Shown piece after piece: positions 25,045 to 33,717 of a stretch of DNA of 34,094 bases. The notes beneath the pieces were generated by a model, which saw nothing but the letters and a program-made list of their open reading frames with translations, searched no databases and was not told the DNA's origin. The position numbers and the translations under genes were made by a program. The first letter of the stretch is position 1. Each line of letters begins with the position of its first letter. The DNA comes from Flavobacteriaceae bacterium (GTDB taxonomy: Bacteria > Bacteroidota > Bacteroidia > Flavobacteriales > Flavobacteriaceae), in assembly GCA_016780245.1 (NCBI GenBank), contig JADHME010000009.1, positions 1 through 34,094 of the forward strand, written 5' to 3'.

Positions 25045-26013
25045 TTAATAACCAACATTAGCTCTTACTCTTTTAAGAACTTTTTGAGCTTGAACCCTAG
25101 CCTTTTTTGCACCATCAATTAACAAGTCCTCAACCACTTGCTTATCATCCATCAATTCGAAAAATTTTTTTCGATTCTTAGCATATTTATTTATTATTTC
25201 AGAATATAAGATTTCTTTAGCCTCTCCATATCCTAAACCTCCCTGAGTATATCTTAAACTAAGATTTTTGACATCATCTTCTGATGCGATTATCTTATAC
25301 AATTTGAATACATTACAATCATTTGGATCTTTTGCCTCATCAACAGATAAAGATTTAGTTTGAATTTTCATTATTTGTTTTTTTAAGGCTTTATCATCTA
25401 CAAAAATATCAATTGTATTACCCTTGGACTTACTCATTTTTTGACCATCAGTACCAGTTACATAATTACTATCATCTTGAATCTTAGCCTCAGGTATTAT
25501 AAACGTTTCACCCATAAGGTTGTTAAATCTTGCCGCAACATCTCTTGTCATCTCAAGATGTTGAAGTTGGTCTTTGCCTACAGGAACTATATTTGCGTCA
25601 TAGATTAAAATATCTGCAGACATAAGCATAGGATATGAAAAAAGACCAGAGTTTATGTCTTTTAAATTTTCTGCTTTATCCTTAAATGAATGTGCAAGCT
25701 TTAACCGTTTGTATGGAAAAAAACAGCTTAAATACCAGGCCAGCTCTGTTACTTCTGGAACATCACTTTGTCTGTAGAAACAACTTTTTTCTGGATCTAA
25801 GTCAAATGCTAGCCATGTAGCTGCAGTTGCAAATGTATTGTCATTTAAAGTCTTTTTATCTTTAATTTGAGTCAATGAGTGCATATTGGCAATAAAGAGA
25901 TAAGATTCTTCATTTGATTCATTTGCCATTTTTATTGCAGGAATTATAGCTCCAAGAATATTGCCAAGGTGGGGTGTTCCAGTTGATTGAATGCCAGTTA
26001 GTATTTTGGCCAT
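25045..26013 (-). CDS. trpS: Tryptophan-tRNA ligase
   Basis: Class I aminoacyl-tRNA synthetase of 322 aa charging tRNA-Trp. The HIGH-type motif is HLGN (residues 15-18), preceded by TGIQSTGTP. The KMSKS motif is intact at 192-196. Length is normal for bacterial TrpRS. It is the first gene of a minus-strand pair with the HU-SPOR gene, under the promoter at 26031-26038. Confidence 0.98.
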   Translation of the reverse strand: MAKILTGIQSTGTPHLGNILGAIIPAIKMANESNEESYLFIANMHSLTQIKDKKTLNDNTFATAATWLAFDLDPEKSCFYRQSDVPEVTELAWYLSCFFPYKRLKLAHSFKDKAENLKDINSGLFSYPMLMSADILIYDANIVPVGKDQLQHLEMTRDVAARFNNLMGETFIIPEAKIQDDSNYVTGTDGQKMSKSKGNTIDIFVDDKALKKQIMKIQTKSLSVDEAKDPNDCNVFKLYKIIASEDDVKNLSLRYTQGGLGYGEAKEILYSEIINKYAKNRKKFFELMDDKQVVEDLLIDGAKKARVQAQKVLKRVRANVGY

Positions 26014-26030
26014 GAATGAATTTTTCTAAA

Positions 26031-26038
26031 CAAAGATA
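26031..26038 (-). promoter_or_regulatory. -7 element TATCTTTG with -33 TTG for trpS
   Basis: Full match to TAnnTTTG on the minus strand, with TTG (CAA on the plus strand at 26058-26060) exactly 19 bases upstream. The predicted leader is about 10 bases. Confidence 0.65.
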
Positions 26039-26069
26039 TTTTTTTTCTATGTTGAAACAAAATACCTTT

Positions 26070-26077
26070 TACCTTTG
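26070..26077 (+). promoter_or_regulatory. -7 element TACCTTTG for the PlsC-type acyltransferase gene
   Basis: Full match to TAnnTTTG, 24 bases before the ATG at 26102. A TTG at 26052-26054 is 15 bases away, shorter than usual. The element overlaps the left arm of an inverted repeat, CTTTGA (26073-26078) with TCAAAG (26088-26093). Confidence 0.5.
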
Positions 26078-26101
26078 ATTAATAATGTCAAAGATTAGGA
26101 C

Positions 26102-26884
26102 ATGATAAAAAGACTATTACTTAAAATATGGCTTCAGACCTGGTTTTATTTTCTAGCTGGTATTCAAGTTGTTTTATACTTCCCATTTTTAGTAATAGTT
26201 CTTCTACTTCCTAAAGCTTATTCGAAATTGTTCTGGATTGCTAGGAACATATGGGCAAGAATTGTTTTACATGGCAGCGGCTATTATGTTGAAGTTGAAA
26301 ATAAAGACAAATTAAAATCAGAAACAAATTGCCTTATAATTGCAAATCACTCAAGCCATATGGATGTTTTTTTAATGCTTATTGCAAATAAAAAACCATT
26401 TATGTTTGTTGGCAAGAAGGAGCTATATAGTATTCCACTTTTTGGTTATATATACAAAAGGGCTGCAATAATGGTAGACAGATCAGACCCTAAAAGTAGG
26501 TTTGAAGTTTATGGAAAGGCTAATGAGATGTTAAAACGCGGATATAATGTTTGTATTTTTCCTGAATCTCATTATCTGGATGATACTATCCTTCTGGCTG
26601 ATTTTAAAAGAGGTGCGTTCAAAATTGCTATTGATAATAATCTACCAATTATTCCTCTTGTATTTTATGATTTAAAATTAAAACATCCTTGGTACCCTAA
26701 GTTTGGATCACTTGGAAAATTAAGAGTTAAAGTTTTAGACAAGATTAATGTTGATGGGCTTAAAGAAAAGGATGTTCCAATGCTTACCAAAAAGGCCTTC
26801 GATACAATTAAGGTCGAATTAGAAAACGATCCTAGAAAGTCTGCTATTAAAGCAACTGAAAAGTGGAAAAAAATATTGGCTTAA
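26102..26884 (+). CDS. 1-acyl-sn-glycerol-3-phosphate acyltransferase (PlsC/LPLAT family)
   Basis: Inner-membrane acyltransferase of 260 aa, probably making phosphatidic acid from lysophosphatidic acid. The catalytic HX4D box is H83-SSHM-D88 in NHSSHMD. The second block is around IMVDRSDP (residues 123-130). The third, usually FPEG, reads FPES (153-156). Two hydrophobic stretches near residues 5-37 anchor it. Other lysolipid acceptors are possible. The stop overlaps convergent recA by 4 bases. Confidence 0.9.
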   Translation: MIKRLLLKIWLQTWFYFLAGIQVVLYFPFLVIVLLLPKAYSKLFWIARNIWARIVLHGSGYYVEVENKDKLKSETNCLIIANHSSHMDVFLMLIANKKPFMFVGKKELYSIPLFGYIYKRAAIMVDRSDPKSRFEVYGKANEMLKRGYNVCIFPESHYLDDTILLADFKRGAFKIAIDNNLPIIPLVFYDLKLKHPWYPKFGSLGKLRVKVLDKINVDGLKEKDVPMLTKKAFDTIKVELENDPRKSAIKATEKWKKILA

Positions 26885-26895
26885 TCTGAATTAAG
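26880..26895. terminator. Possible bidirectional hairpin at the acyltransferase/recA junction
   Basis: CTTAAT and ATTAAG form a perfect 6-base stem around the loop CTGA, covering both stop codons. Reading in the recA direction, a run of seven T follows six bases after the stem. The stem is A/T-rich and weak, so the call is tentative. Confidence 0.35.
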
Positions 26896-27882
26896 TTGTT
26901 CGAGAATTTTTTGCTCTAACTCTTCCATTAATTCAGGGTTGTCTTTTAGAATAGATTTTACAGAGTCTCTACCTTGGCCAAGTTTACTTCCACCATAGCT
27001 GAACCAAGATCCGCTTTTTTCAATAATATCAAGCTCTACGCCTATATCTAAAATTTCTCCTGTTTTAGAAATTCCCTCACCATACATTATATCAAACTCT
27101 GCAGTTTTAAATGGCGGAGCAACTTTATTTTTTACAATTTTTACCCTTGTCTTGTTTCCTAGTACACCACCTTCTGTATCTTTTAATTGGGTAGATCTTC
27201 TAATATCAATTCTTACTGAAGCATAAAACTTTAAAGCATTACCTCCGGTTGTTGTTTCAGGGTTTCCAAACATAACACCAATCTTTTCTCTTAATTGATT
27301 TATAAAGAAGACAGTACAATTTGTTTTACTAATAGACGATGTAAGTTTTCTCAAAGCTTGAGACATCAATCTTGCATGTAATCCCATTTTAGAATCTCCC
27401 ATCTCTCCTTCAATTTCACTCTTAGGTGTTAAGGCTGCAACTGAATCTATGACTAATGCATCAACTGCACCTGATCTAATTAGATTATCGGCAATTTCAA
27501 GTGCCTGCTCTCCATTATCAGGTTGAGATATAACTAACTCACCTAAATCAACTCCAAGTTTTTCTGCATAAAATCGATCAAAGGCATGTTCAGCATCTAT
27601 AAATACAGCGATTCCACCAGCTTTTTGACACTCAGCAATTGCATGTAGTGTAAGTGTAGTTTTTCCAGATGATTCAGGACCATAAATTTCAACAACTCTA
27701 CCTTTTGGATACCCTCCAATTCCAAGAGCAACATCAATACCTATTGAGCCTGAAGAAATAGATTCAACCTTCTGAACTTCTTGATCCCCTAGCCTCATTA
27801 CTGAGCCTTTTCCGTAGGTTTTATCTAGTTTGTCTAGTGTTAATTTAAGTGCTTTTAGCTTAGAATCTTTCTGTTCAGACAT
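26881..27882 (-). CDS. recA: Recombinase RecA
   Basis: Strand-exchange protein for homologous recombination and the SOS response. It is 333 aa from the ATG at 27882 (MSEQKDSK). An in-frame extension up to 27933 would run through the likely promoter and is rejected. The Walker A motif GPESSGKT is at residues 68-75; the downstream [20 protein letters not shown] block and loop regions are intact. The C-terminal tail is acidic and short. I see no recognisable LexA box upstream. Confidence 0.98.
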   Translation of the reverse strand: MSEQKDSKLKALKLTLDKLDKTYGKGSVMRLGDQEVQKVESISSGSIGIDVALGIGGYPKGRVVEIYGPESSGKTTLTLHAIAECQKAGGIAVFIDAEHAFDRFYAEKLGVDLGELVISQPDNGEQALEIADNLIRSGAVDALVIDSVAALTPKSEIEGEMGDSKMGLHARLMSQALRKLTSSISKTNCTVFFINQLREKIGVMFGNPETTTGGNALKFYASVRIDIRRSTQLKDTEGGVLGNKTRVKIVKNKVAPPFKTAEFDIMYGEGISKTGEILDIGVELDIIEKSGSWFSYGGSKLGQGRDSVKSILKDNPELMEELEQKILEQLNSD

Positions 27883-27898
27883 ATTGATACATTTATCA

Positions 27899-27906
27899 CT
27901 AAAGTA
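27899..27906 (-). promoter_or_regulatory. Probable -7 element TACTTTAG for recA
   Basis: Seven of eight positions match TAnnTTTG on the minus strand, 16 bases upstream of the recA ATG. It lies in the 54-base gap shared with the divergent M24 peptidase gene. Confidence 0.4.
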
Positions 27907-27920
27907 ATATTTTTTATATT

Positions 27921-27928
27921 TATATTTA
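27921..27928 (+). promoter_or_regulatory. Probable -7 element TATATTTA for the M24 peptidase gene
   Basis: Seven of eight positions match TAnnTTTG. It ends 8 bases before the ATG at 27937, so the mRNA would have almost no leader. Confidence 0.4.
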
Positions 27929-27936
27929 ACCAAACT

Positions 27937-29268
27937 ATGAGAAAAATATTAATAATTATATCGATACTATTTATTACAAATCTTAACTCTCAAGATATCC
28001 TTCCACTCAAAGAAAGAGCCGAGTTTATTAATAAGCTACAAAAAGATAGATTCAACAATTTACTTCCAAAACTTATGGAAAAAACCGGAATTGATATGTG
28101 GGTATTAATTGCAAGAGAATACAATGAAGATCCAATAATTAAAACTATGCTTCCTCCAACATGGCTTAATGCAAGAAGGACAACTATCATTGTTTTTTCT
28201 TTGGATTCAAAAACTAAAGAATTTGAATCAGTTGCAATAGCTAGATATGCATTTGGGGATAACATTCCGTCAATATGGAATAAGGATGAGCAACCAAATC
28301 AATGGGAGGCTCTTAAAGAATATATAGTAAGTAAGAATCCTCAAAAAATTGGGATCAATACATCAAGTTATGAATCTTTGGCAGATGGTTTAAGCAAATA
28401 TCATTTCGATCAATTATATAATGTTTTACCTCAAAAACTCAAAAAAAGGGTTGTGACAGCTGAGGATCTTGCAATAGCTTGGATTGAGACTAGAACTGAA
28501 TTAGAGATGACTGTGTTTTCTCAATTAGTAGAAATAAGCAGTGCAATTATTAGAGAAGCATTTTCAACCAAAGTTATAACACCCGGTATTACATCAACTG
28601 ATGATGTCGTTTGGTGGATGAGAGAAAAAGTTTTAGAGTTGGGACTAGACACATGGTTTCATCCAACTGTAGATGTTCAAAGAAAAGATAATAGTGATTT
28701 GTATGCTTTTGATAATAAATCAAAATTTGATATAATTCAACCTGGGGATTTGCTTCACTGTGACTTTGGGATTTCTTATTTAACATTAAATACGGACACA
28801 CAAGAATTAGCATATGTATTAAAACCAGGTGAGATAGCTCCTCCTGATTTTCTTGTGGAAGCAATGAATGAAGGAAACAGAGTACAAGATATTTTTACAA
28901 GTAATTTTAAGCTTGGGGCTACTGGAAACGAAATTTTAAAAAAATCGTTAGATCAGGGAAGAGCTGAAGGATTAAGACCTTCTATATATACTCACCCACT
29001 AGGAACTTATGGGCATTCAGCAGGAACAACCCTGGGTATGTGGGATTCGCAAGGTGGTGTCCCTTTCACAGGAGACTATCCTCTTCAATATAATACTGCT
29101 TATGCGATTGAATTAAATACCACAGTATATATTCAAGAATGGGAAAAAGACATTAGAATTATGCTTGAAGTTCCAGGATTCTTTGGCGAGGATGGATTTA
29201 GATACATTAAAGGTAGACAAACCGAGTTGTTATTAGTTGGACCTAAGCAAGCAGGACTTAATGACTGA
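27937..29268 (+). CDS. Secreted M24 family metallopeptidase (Xaa-Pro aminopeptidase-like)
   Basis: Protein of 443 aa with an N-terminal signal peptide ([19 protein letters not shown]), a creatinase-type N-terminal domain (about residues 25-180) and a C-terminal pita-bread M24 domain. Likely two-metal ligands are D276 (HCDFG), D287 (NTDTQ), H360 (GHSAG), E392 (AIELN) and E411 (LEVPG), so the site looks complete. It probably trims peptides in the periplasm. It overlaps the next gene by 8 bases. Confidence 0.87.
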   Translation: MRKILIIISILFITNLNSQDILPLKERAEFINKLQKDRFNNLLPKLMEKTGIDMWVLIAREYNEDPIIKTMLPPTWLNARRTTIIVFSLDSKTKEFESVAIARYAFGDNIPSIWNKDEQPNQWEALKEYIVSKNPQKIGINTSSYESLADGLSKYHFDQLYNVLPQKLKKRVVTAEDLAIAWIETRTELEMTVFSQLVEISSAIIREAFSTKVITPGITSTDDVVWWMREKVLELGLDTWFHPTVDVQRKDNSDLYAFDNKSKFDIIQPGDLLHCDFGISYLTLNTDTQELAYVLKPGEIAPPDFLVEAMNEGNRVQDIFTSNFKLGATGNEILKKSLDQGRAEGLRPSIYTHPLGTYGHSAGTTLGMWDSQGGVPFTGDYPLQYNTAYAIELNTTVYIQEWEKDIRIMLEVPGFFGEDGFRYIKGRQTELLLVGPKQAGLND

Positions 29269-29824
29269 AAAAGAAAAAATGCTATTGGGTCAAACTTATT
29301 ATGCAAGAGATCCAGAGCTCATTAAGCTTCATAAAGATTGTAGAAAATTACTTAAGGAGTTAAACTCAATTACATCAGATAACGTTAACAGAAGATTTAC
29401 TATTCTAGATAATCTTTTAGAAAAAATTGATGACGGAGTTTGGATTGAATCTCCATTTTATTGTGATTATGGGACTAATATTTCTATTGGTAAAAACACT
29501 TTCATTAATTTTAATTGTGTTTTTATTGATAATAATAAAATAGAAATCGGCTCAAATGTTTTAATAGGCCCTGGAGTCCATTTTTACACCCCTTCCCATC
29601 CTCTTAAACATAATGAAAGAATAAAACCTAATGGAGAATACGTAACAACTGCTCTTCCTATAAAGGTTGGAGATAACGTGTGGATTGGAGGTAATTCATT
29701 AATATGTCAAGGAGTAACAATAGGGAGTAATAGTACGATTGGAGCAGGCAGTCTTGTATTAAACGACATACCTAATAATGTCTTAGCATACGGGAGTCCA
29801 TGTAAGGTTATTAAAAAGTTGTAA
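29261..29824 (+). CDS. Maltose O-acetyltransferase-like hexapeptide acetyltransferase
   Basis: Protein of 187 aa of the LacA/Maa/NodL group, which moves an acetyl group from acetyl-CoA to a sugar or similar hydroxyl. The N-terminal MLLGQTYYARDPEL is the Mac domain. The left-handed beta-helix from about residue 60 includes the catalytic-His segment HFYTPSHPL and the GDNVWIGGNSLICQGVTIG block. The start is ATG at 29261; an in-frame upstream start at 29237 adds only residues overlapping the peptidase. The true acceptor is unknown. Confidence 0.88.
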   Translation: MTEKEKMLLGQTYYARDPELIKLHKDCRKLLKELNSITSDNVNRRFTILDNLLEKIDDGVWIESPFYCDYGTNISIGKNTFINFNCVFIDNNKIEIGSNVLIGPGVHFYTPSHPLKHNERIKPNGEYVTTALPIKVGDNVWIGGNSLICQGVTIGSNSTIGAGSLVLNDIPNNVLAYGSPCKVIKKL

Positions 29825-29829
29825 TTTTG
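29822..29829 (+). promoter_or_regulatory. -7 element TAATTTTG for trhO
   Basis: Full match to TAnnTTTG, beginning at the acetyltransferase stop codon and 19 bases before the trhO ATG. It probably drives trhO and the class A PBP gene. Confidence 0.5.
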
Positions 29830-29848
29830 CATTCTATATTAGTATAGC

Positions 29849-30883
29849 ATGCAACTGTACAATAAACTTAGCGCTGAAGAGCGTGCTAGAATCATTGATG
29901 AAAATTCTCAAGAGAGAATTACCTTATCTTTTTATAAATATTTTAAACTTGGCAATCCAAAAATATTTAGAGATCATCTCTTTGTGACATGGTCCAAGTT
30001 GGATGTTTTAGGTAGAATATATATTGCAAATGAAGGAGTTAATGCCCAGCTTTCTGTGCCAGAAGAGAGCATAAATGAGTTTAAAGAAACTCTACAGGAT
30101 ATTATTCCATTTAATAACATAAGATTAAATTTTGCACTTGAACATTATAGTAAATCTTTCCTAAAACTTACGATGAAAATCAGAAAAAAAATAGTTGCTG
30201 ATGGTTTAGATGACAAAACTTTTGACGTCACTAATATTGGAAAACATCTTGATGCAGAAAATTTCAATAAAATGCTTAATGATAGTAATACGGTGTGTAT
30301 AGATATGAGAAATCATTATGAAAGTGAAATAGGTTTTTTCAAAGGAGCAATAAAGCCAAATGTGGATACATTTCGTGAGTCACTTGAGATAATTGATAAT
30401 GAACTTGAAAAAAATGGTTCTGAAAAAAATTATCTAATGTACTGCACTGGAGGGATTAGATGCGAAAAGGCAAGTGCTTATATTAAACATAAAGGTTTAA
30501 AAAATGTCTATCAACTTGAGGGTGGTATTATTGAATATTCAAGACAGGTAAAAGAAAAAAAATTGAAGAATAATTTTATTGGCAAGAATTTTGTTTTTGA
30601 TGAAAGAAGAGGTGAGAGAATTTCAGACGATATTGTTTCTAACTGCCACCAATGTGGAGAACCTTGTGACACTCATGTTAACTGTTCTAATGAGGCATGT
30701 CATTTACTATTTATTCAGTGTGAAAAATGTAGACAAAGAATGAAGAACTGTTGTTCAGATGAGTGTGTGAATATCATTGAGCTATCATACGAAGAACAAA
30801 AAAAGTTAAGGAAAGGAAAACATAATAGTAATAAAATTTTTAAGAAGGGTAGGTCTGACAAATTAAAGTATAAGCTAAGTTAA
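29849..30883 (+). CDS. trhO: tRNA uridine(34) hydroxylase TrhO (rhodanese-like, YceA)
   Basis: TrhO hydroxylates wobble uridine 34 of certain tRNAs to 5-hydroxyuridine using O2. The 344-aa protein has the N-terminal acylphosphatase-like domain (about 1-110), a rhodanese domain with active-site C199 in YCTGGIRCEKAS, and a cysteine-rich C-terminal zinc-binding region (about 265-310, with several C-x2-C pairs). Together with mnmG it is a second U34-modifying enzyme in the window. The PBP gene follows after 1 base. Confidence 0.94.
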   Translation: MQLYNKLSAEERARIIDENSQERITLSFYKYFKLGNPKIFRDHLFVTWSKLDVLGRIYIANEGVNAQLSVPEESINEFKETLQDIIPFNNIRLNFALEHYSKSFLKLTMKIRKKIVADGLDDKTFDVTNIGKHLDAENFNKMLNDSNTVCIDMRNHYESEIGFFKGAIKPNVDTFRESLEIIDNELEKNGSEKNYLMYCTGGIRCEKASAYIKHKGLKNVYQLEGGIIEYSRQVKEKKLKNNFIGKNFVFDERRGERISDDIVSNCHQCGEPCDTHVNCSNEACHLLFIQCEKCRQRMKNCCSDECVNIIELSYEEQKKLRKGKHNSNKIFKKGRSDKLKYKLS

Positions 30884-30884
30884 T

Positions 30885-33170
30885 ATGAGAAAAAAACTTA
30901 CAATTAGGTTAATGTGGTTTGCTGTAATAACAGGAATGATTTCATTCTTTGGATTATTCATTCTAGCTGGTAATGGTGTGTTTGGAGAAATGCCAGAATT
31001 TGAACAACTCGAAAATCCAAACACAAACTTAGCCACGCAGATTATATCATCAGATGGAGAAATATTAGGAAAATTTTATTTTAATGATAACAGAACACCA
31101 ATTACATATAACGAGCTTCCTAAAAACTTAGTTGATGCTCTTATCGCAACGGAAGATGAAAGGTTTTATGATCATCCAGGAATAGATATAAGATCTACAT
31201 TAAGAGCGATAGCTTTTTTAAATACCAGAGGCGGGGCAAGCACAATTTCACAGCAATTAGCTAGACAACTTTTTGTTGGAGTTAGATCAAGAAACATTGT
31301 TCAAGCAGTTCTTCAAAAAGCAAAAGAATGGGTATTAGCAATTCAAATAGAAAAAAGGTATACCAAAAATGAAATAATTGCAATGTATTTGAATATCTAT
31401 GATTTTAATAATACAGCAGATGGTGTTAGGTCTGCATCAAAAATCTACTTTAACAAAACTCCAGATAGCTTACTTATTGAAGATGCTGCTATGTTAATTG
31501 GAATGTTGAAGAATTCATCATTGTATAACCCTCTTAGAAGACCAGAACTTGTAATTGAAAGGAGAAATGTTGTATTCCAGCAGATGGAGAGGAATAAAAT
31601 GATAACAAAAAAAGAACGTGATTCTTTGTCTAGGCTACCCCTTAATATTGATTACACCCCTGAGTCTCATAGGGAAGGATTAGCTACATATTTTAGAGCT
31701 TACTTACAAGAGTTTATGAATAACTGGTTAAGAGAAAATCCCAAAGAAGATGGATCCAGGTACAATTTATATAGAGATGGACTAAGAATTTATACTACGA
31801 TAGATTCTAGACTTCAATCAATTGCTGAGCAGTCTGTAAATGACCATATGAAAAATCTTCAATCTGAATTTTTTTATCAAAATAAAGAAAGTGAAGAAAA
31901 CCCAACACCTCCATTTAGGGATCTCAGGGAAGGTCAGGTAGATACATTATTAAAACTTTCTGCTATGCGATCAGAGAGATGGAGAAAAATGAAACTAAGC
32001 GGAAAAAATGAGGATGAAATTTGGGAAACATTTCAAGTGGAGACCCCAATGAAAGTCTTCTCATGGAATGGTGAGATAGACACAATCATGAAACCTATCG
32101 ATTCTATAAGATATTATAAATATTATCTAAGAGCATCTATGATGTCTATGGAGCCACAGACAGGCCATGTAAAAGCTTGGGTTGGAGGATTTAATTATAA
32201 ACATTTTCAATATGATCAGGTAAAACAAGGAAGAAGGCAGATTGGCTCTACTTTTAAACCTTTTTTATACGCAACTGCAATTGACCAATTGAAACTGTCT
32301 CCATGCTATACTGTTCCAGATGCACTTTACTGTATAGAACCTATGAAACACGGAAATATGGATGCTTGGTGTCCCAAAAACTCAAGCGATAAATATGGTC
32401 AGACAAGAAACTTAAAAAATGCTTTAGCAAACTCAATTAATACAATTAGTGCAAGATTAATGGATCAAGTTGGCCCTAAACCAGTTGTGACTTTAATGAA
32501 GAAAATGGGTATCAAATCTTATTTACCAGAAGTTCCATCAATAGCTTTAGGAACACCAGATATAAGCTTATATGAAATGGTAGGAGCCTATAGCACATTT
32601 GTAAATAAGGGTATATATATAGAGCCAATTTTTATAACAAGAATTGAAGATAAAAATGGAGTTCCTTTATTTGAAGTTATTCCTCAAACCACTGATGTTC
32701 TTAGTGAAGAGGCAGCATATGTTACTCTTAATCTAATGGAGGGTGTAACAAAATATGGATCTGGAGGTAGACTAAGACATTCAGGTCTGGAAGAAACAAA
32801 TTATATATATAAAAACTTAATAACAGGTTATCCTTATGCGTTTGAGAATTCAATTGCTGGAAAAACAGGAACAACTCAAAATCAAAGTGATGGATGGTTT
32901 ATGGGGATGGTTCCTAATCTTGTAACTGGAGTTTGGGTTGGTGGAGAAGACAGATCTGTTCACTTTGAGGATATAGCTTTTGGTCAAGGGGCCACAATGG
33001 CTTTACCAATTTGGGCTCAGTATATGAAAAACGCATATCTAAATCCTGATTTAGGAGTTTCTGCAGAAGACTTTCCAGTCCCTGAAATTGTAAACATTCC
33101 ATTAGATTGCGAAAACTTAAATATTGAGAGCTCAAAAAAGAAAAAAGATCTTGAAGAGTTAGGATTTTAG
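30885..33170 (+). CDS. Class A penicillin-binding protein (PBP1a-type)
   Basis: Bifunctional peptidoglycan synthase of 761 aa: one membrane helix (about residues 9-28), a glycosyltransferase domain with catalytic E90 in ATEDERFYDHPGID and STISQQLARQL (119-129), then a transpeptidase domain. Its active-site motifs are S455-TF-K458 (SxxK), S517-I-N519 (SxN) and KTGT at 660-663, all intact. The two domains polymerise glycan chains and cross-link them in the periplasm. It is probably in one transcript with trhO. The stop overlaps the convergent GNAT gene by 4 bases. Confidence 0.95.
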   Translation: MRKKLTIRLMWFAVITGMISFFGLFILAGNGVFGEMPEFEQLENPNTNLATQIISSDGEILGKFYFNDNRTPITYNELPKNLVDALIATEDERFYDHPGIDIRSTLRAIAFLNTRGGASTISQQLARQLFVGVRSRNIVQAVLQKAKEWVLAIQIEKRYTKNEIIAMYLNIYDFNNTADGVRSASKIYFNKTPDSLLIEDAAMLIGMLKNSSLYNPLRRPELVIERRNVVFQQMERNKMITKKERDSLSRLPLNIDYTPESHREGLATYFRAYLQEFMNNWLRENPKEDGSRYNLYRDGLRIYTTIDSRLQSIAEQSVNDHMKNLQSEFFYQNKESEENPTPPFRDLREGQVDTLLKLSAMRSERWRKMKLSGKNEDEIWETFQVETPMKVFSWNGEIDTIMKPIDSIRYYKYYLRASMMSMEPQTGHVKAWVGGFNYKHFQYDQVKQGRRQIGSTFKPFLYATAIDQLKLSPCYTVPDALYCIEPMKHGNMDAWCPKNSSDKYGQTRNLKNALANSINTISARLMDQVGPKPVVTLMKKMGIKSYLPEVPSIALGTPDISLYEMVGAYSTFVNKGIYIEPIFITRIEDKNGVPLFEVIPQTTDVLSEEAAYVTLNLMEGVTKYGSGGRLRHSGLEETNYIYKNLITGYPYAFENSIAGKTGTTQNQSDGWFMGMVPNLVTGVWVGGEDRSVHFEDIAFGQGATMALPIWAQYMKNAYLNPDLGVSAEDFPVPEIVNIPLDCENLNIESSKKKKDLEELGF

Positions 33171-33676
33171 TCTACAAGTTTTTCGTAGCAGTGAAAGGGA
33201 AATTCACTTTGCTTAGGAAAATAAACATCATCTAATTTATTATAACCTCTTGATTTATAAAACTTATTATTTCTAGGATTTTGACTAAATGTATCTAATC
33301 TTATGGATATATAGTTATTTGATTTTGCAAAATCCTCAGCAAAATCCATCATTTTTCTTGCTATACCTCTCTTTTGAAAAATAGGGTGAACTGCTAACCT
33401 ATGAATGTATAAATTATATTCATCTTGAGTAATCCAATTAACAGTCTTGTATACATCATCTTTGAAGGATGAAAACATTATACACCCAACTACTTCTTGA
33501 TTTATCTTTGATACATACAAAGATTTATTTTTAATATCTTCTTTAAATATTTCTCTGCTGGGGTATTTATCATTCCATTGAAAAATATTATTCTCAATCA
33601 TATTTTTAGCGCAAGCCTCAGCTATTTCCTTAACTCTATCTAATTCATTCTGCGTTGCCAATTCAATTTTAATCAT
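33167..33676 (-). CDS. GNAT family N-acetyltransferase
   Basis: Acetyl-CoA-dependent acetyltransferase of 169 aa; substrate unknown. The acetyl-CoA loop is QKRGIA in RLAVHPIFQKRGIARKMM (about residues 93-110), followed by the C-terminal NKFYKSRGYNKL segment common to the family. Its C-terminal end overlaps the PBP stop on the other strand. It is divergent from the LpxR-like gene across 41 bases. A 7-of-8 promoter match (TAATTTTA on the minus strand) lies at 33704-33711. Confidence 0.85.
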   Translation of the reverse strand: MIKIELATQNELDRVKEIAEACAKNMIENNIFQWNDKYPSREIFKEDIKNKSLYVSKINQEVVGCIMFSSFKDDVYKTVNWITQDEYNLYIHRLAVHPIFQKRGIARKMMDFAEDFAKSNNYISIRLDTFSQNPRNNKFYKSRGYNKLDDVYFPKQSEFPFHCYEKLVD

Positions 33677-33717
33677 AGAAGATTTTAAAATATTAAATTA
33701 GAGTAAAATTAACGCAA

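Noticed and set aside
25020-25049. ATTAAGT/ACTTAAT inverted repeat between trpS and the HU-SPOR gene
   Set aside because: It has a 16-base A-rich spacer and no T-run after the stem; the two genes are better read as one transcript.
27883-27933. 17-residue extension of RecA
   Set aside because: It is Lys/Tyr-rich, unlike any RecA N-terminus, and runs through the probable promoter; MSEQ at 27882 is the normal start.
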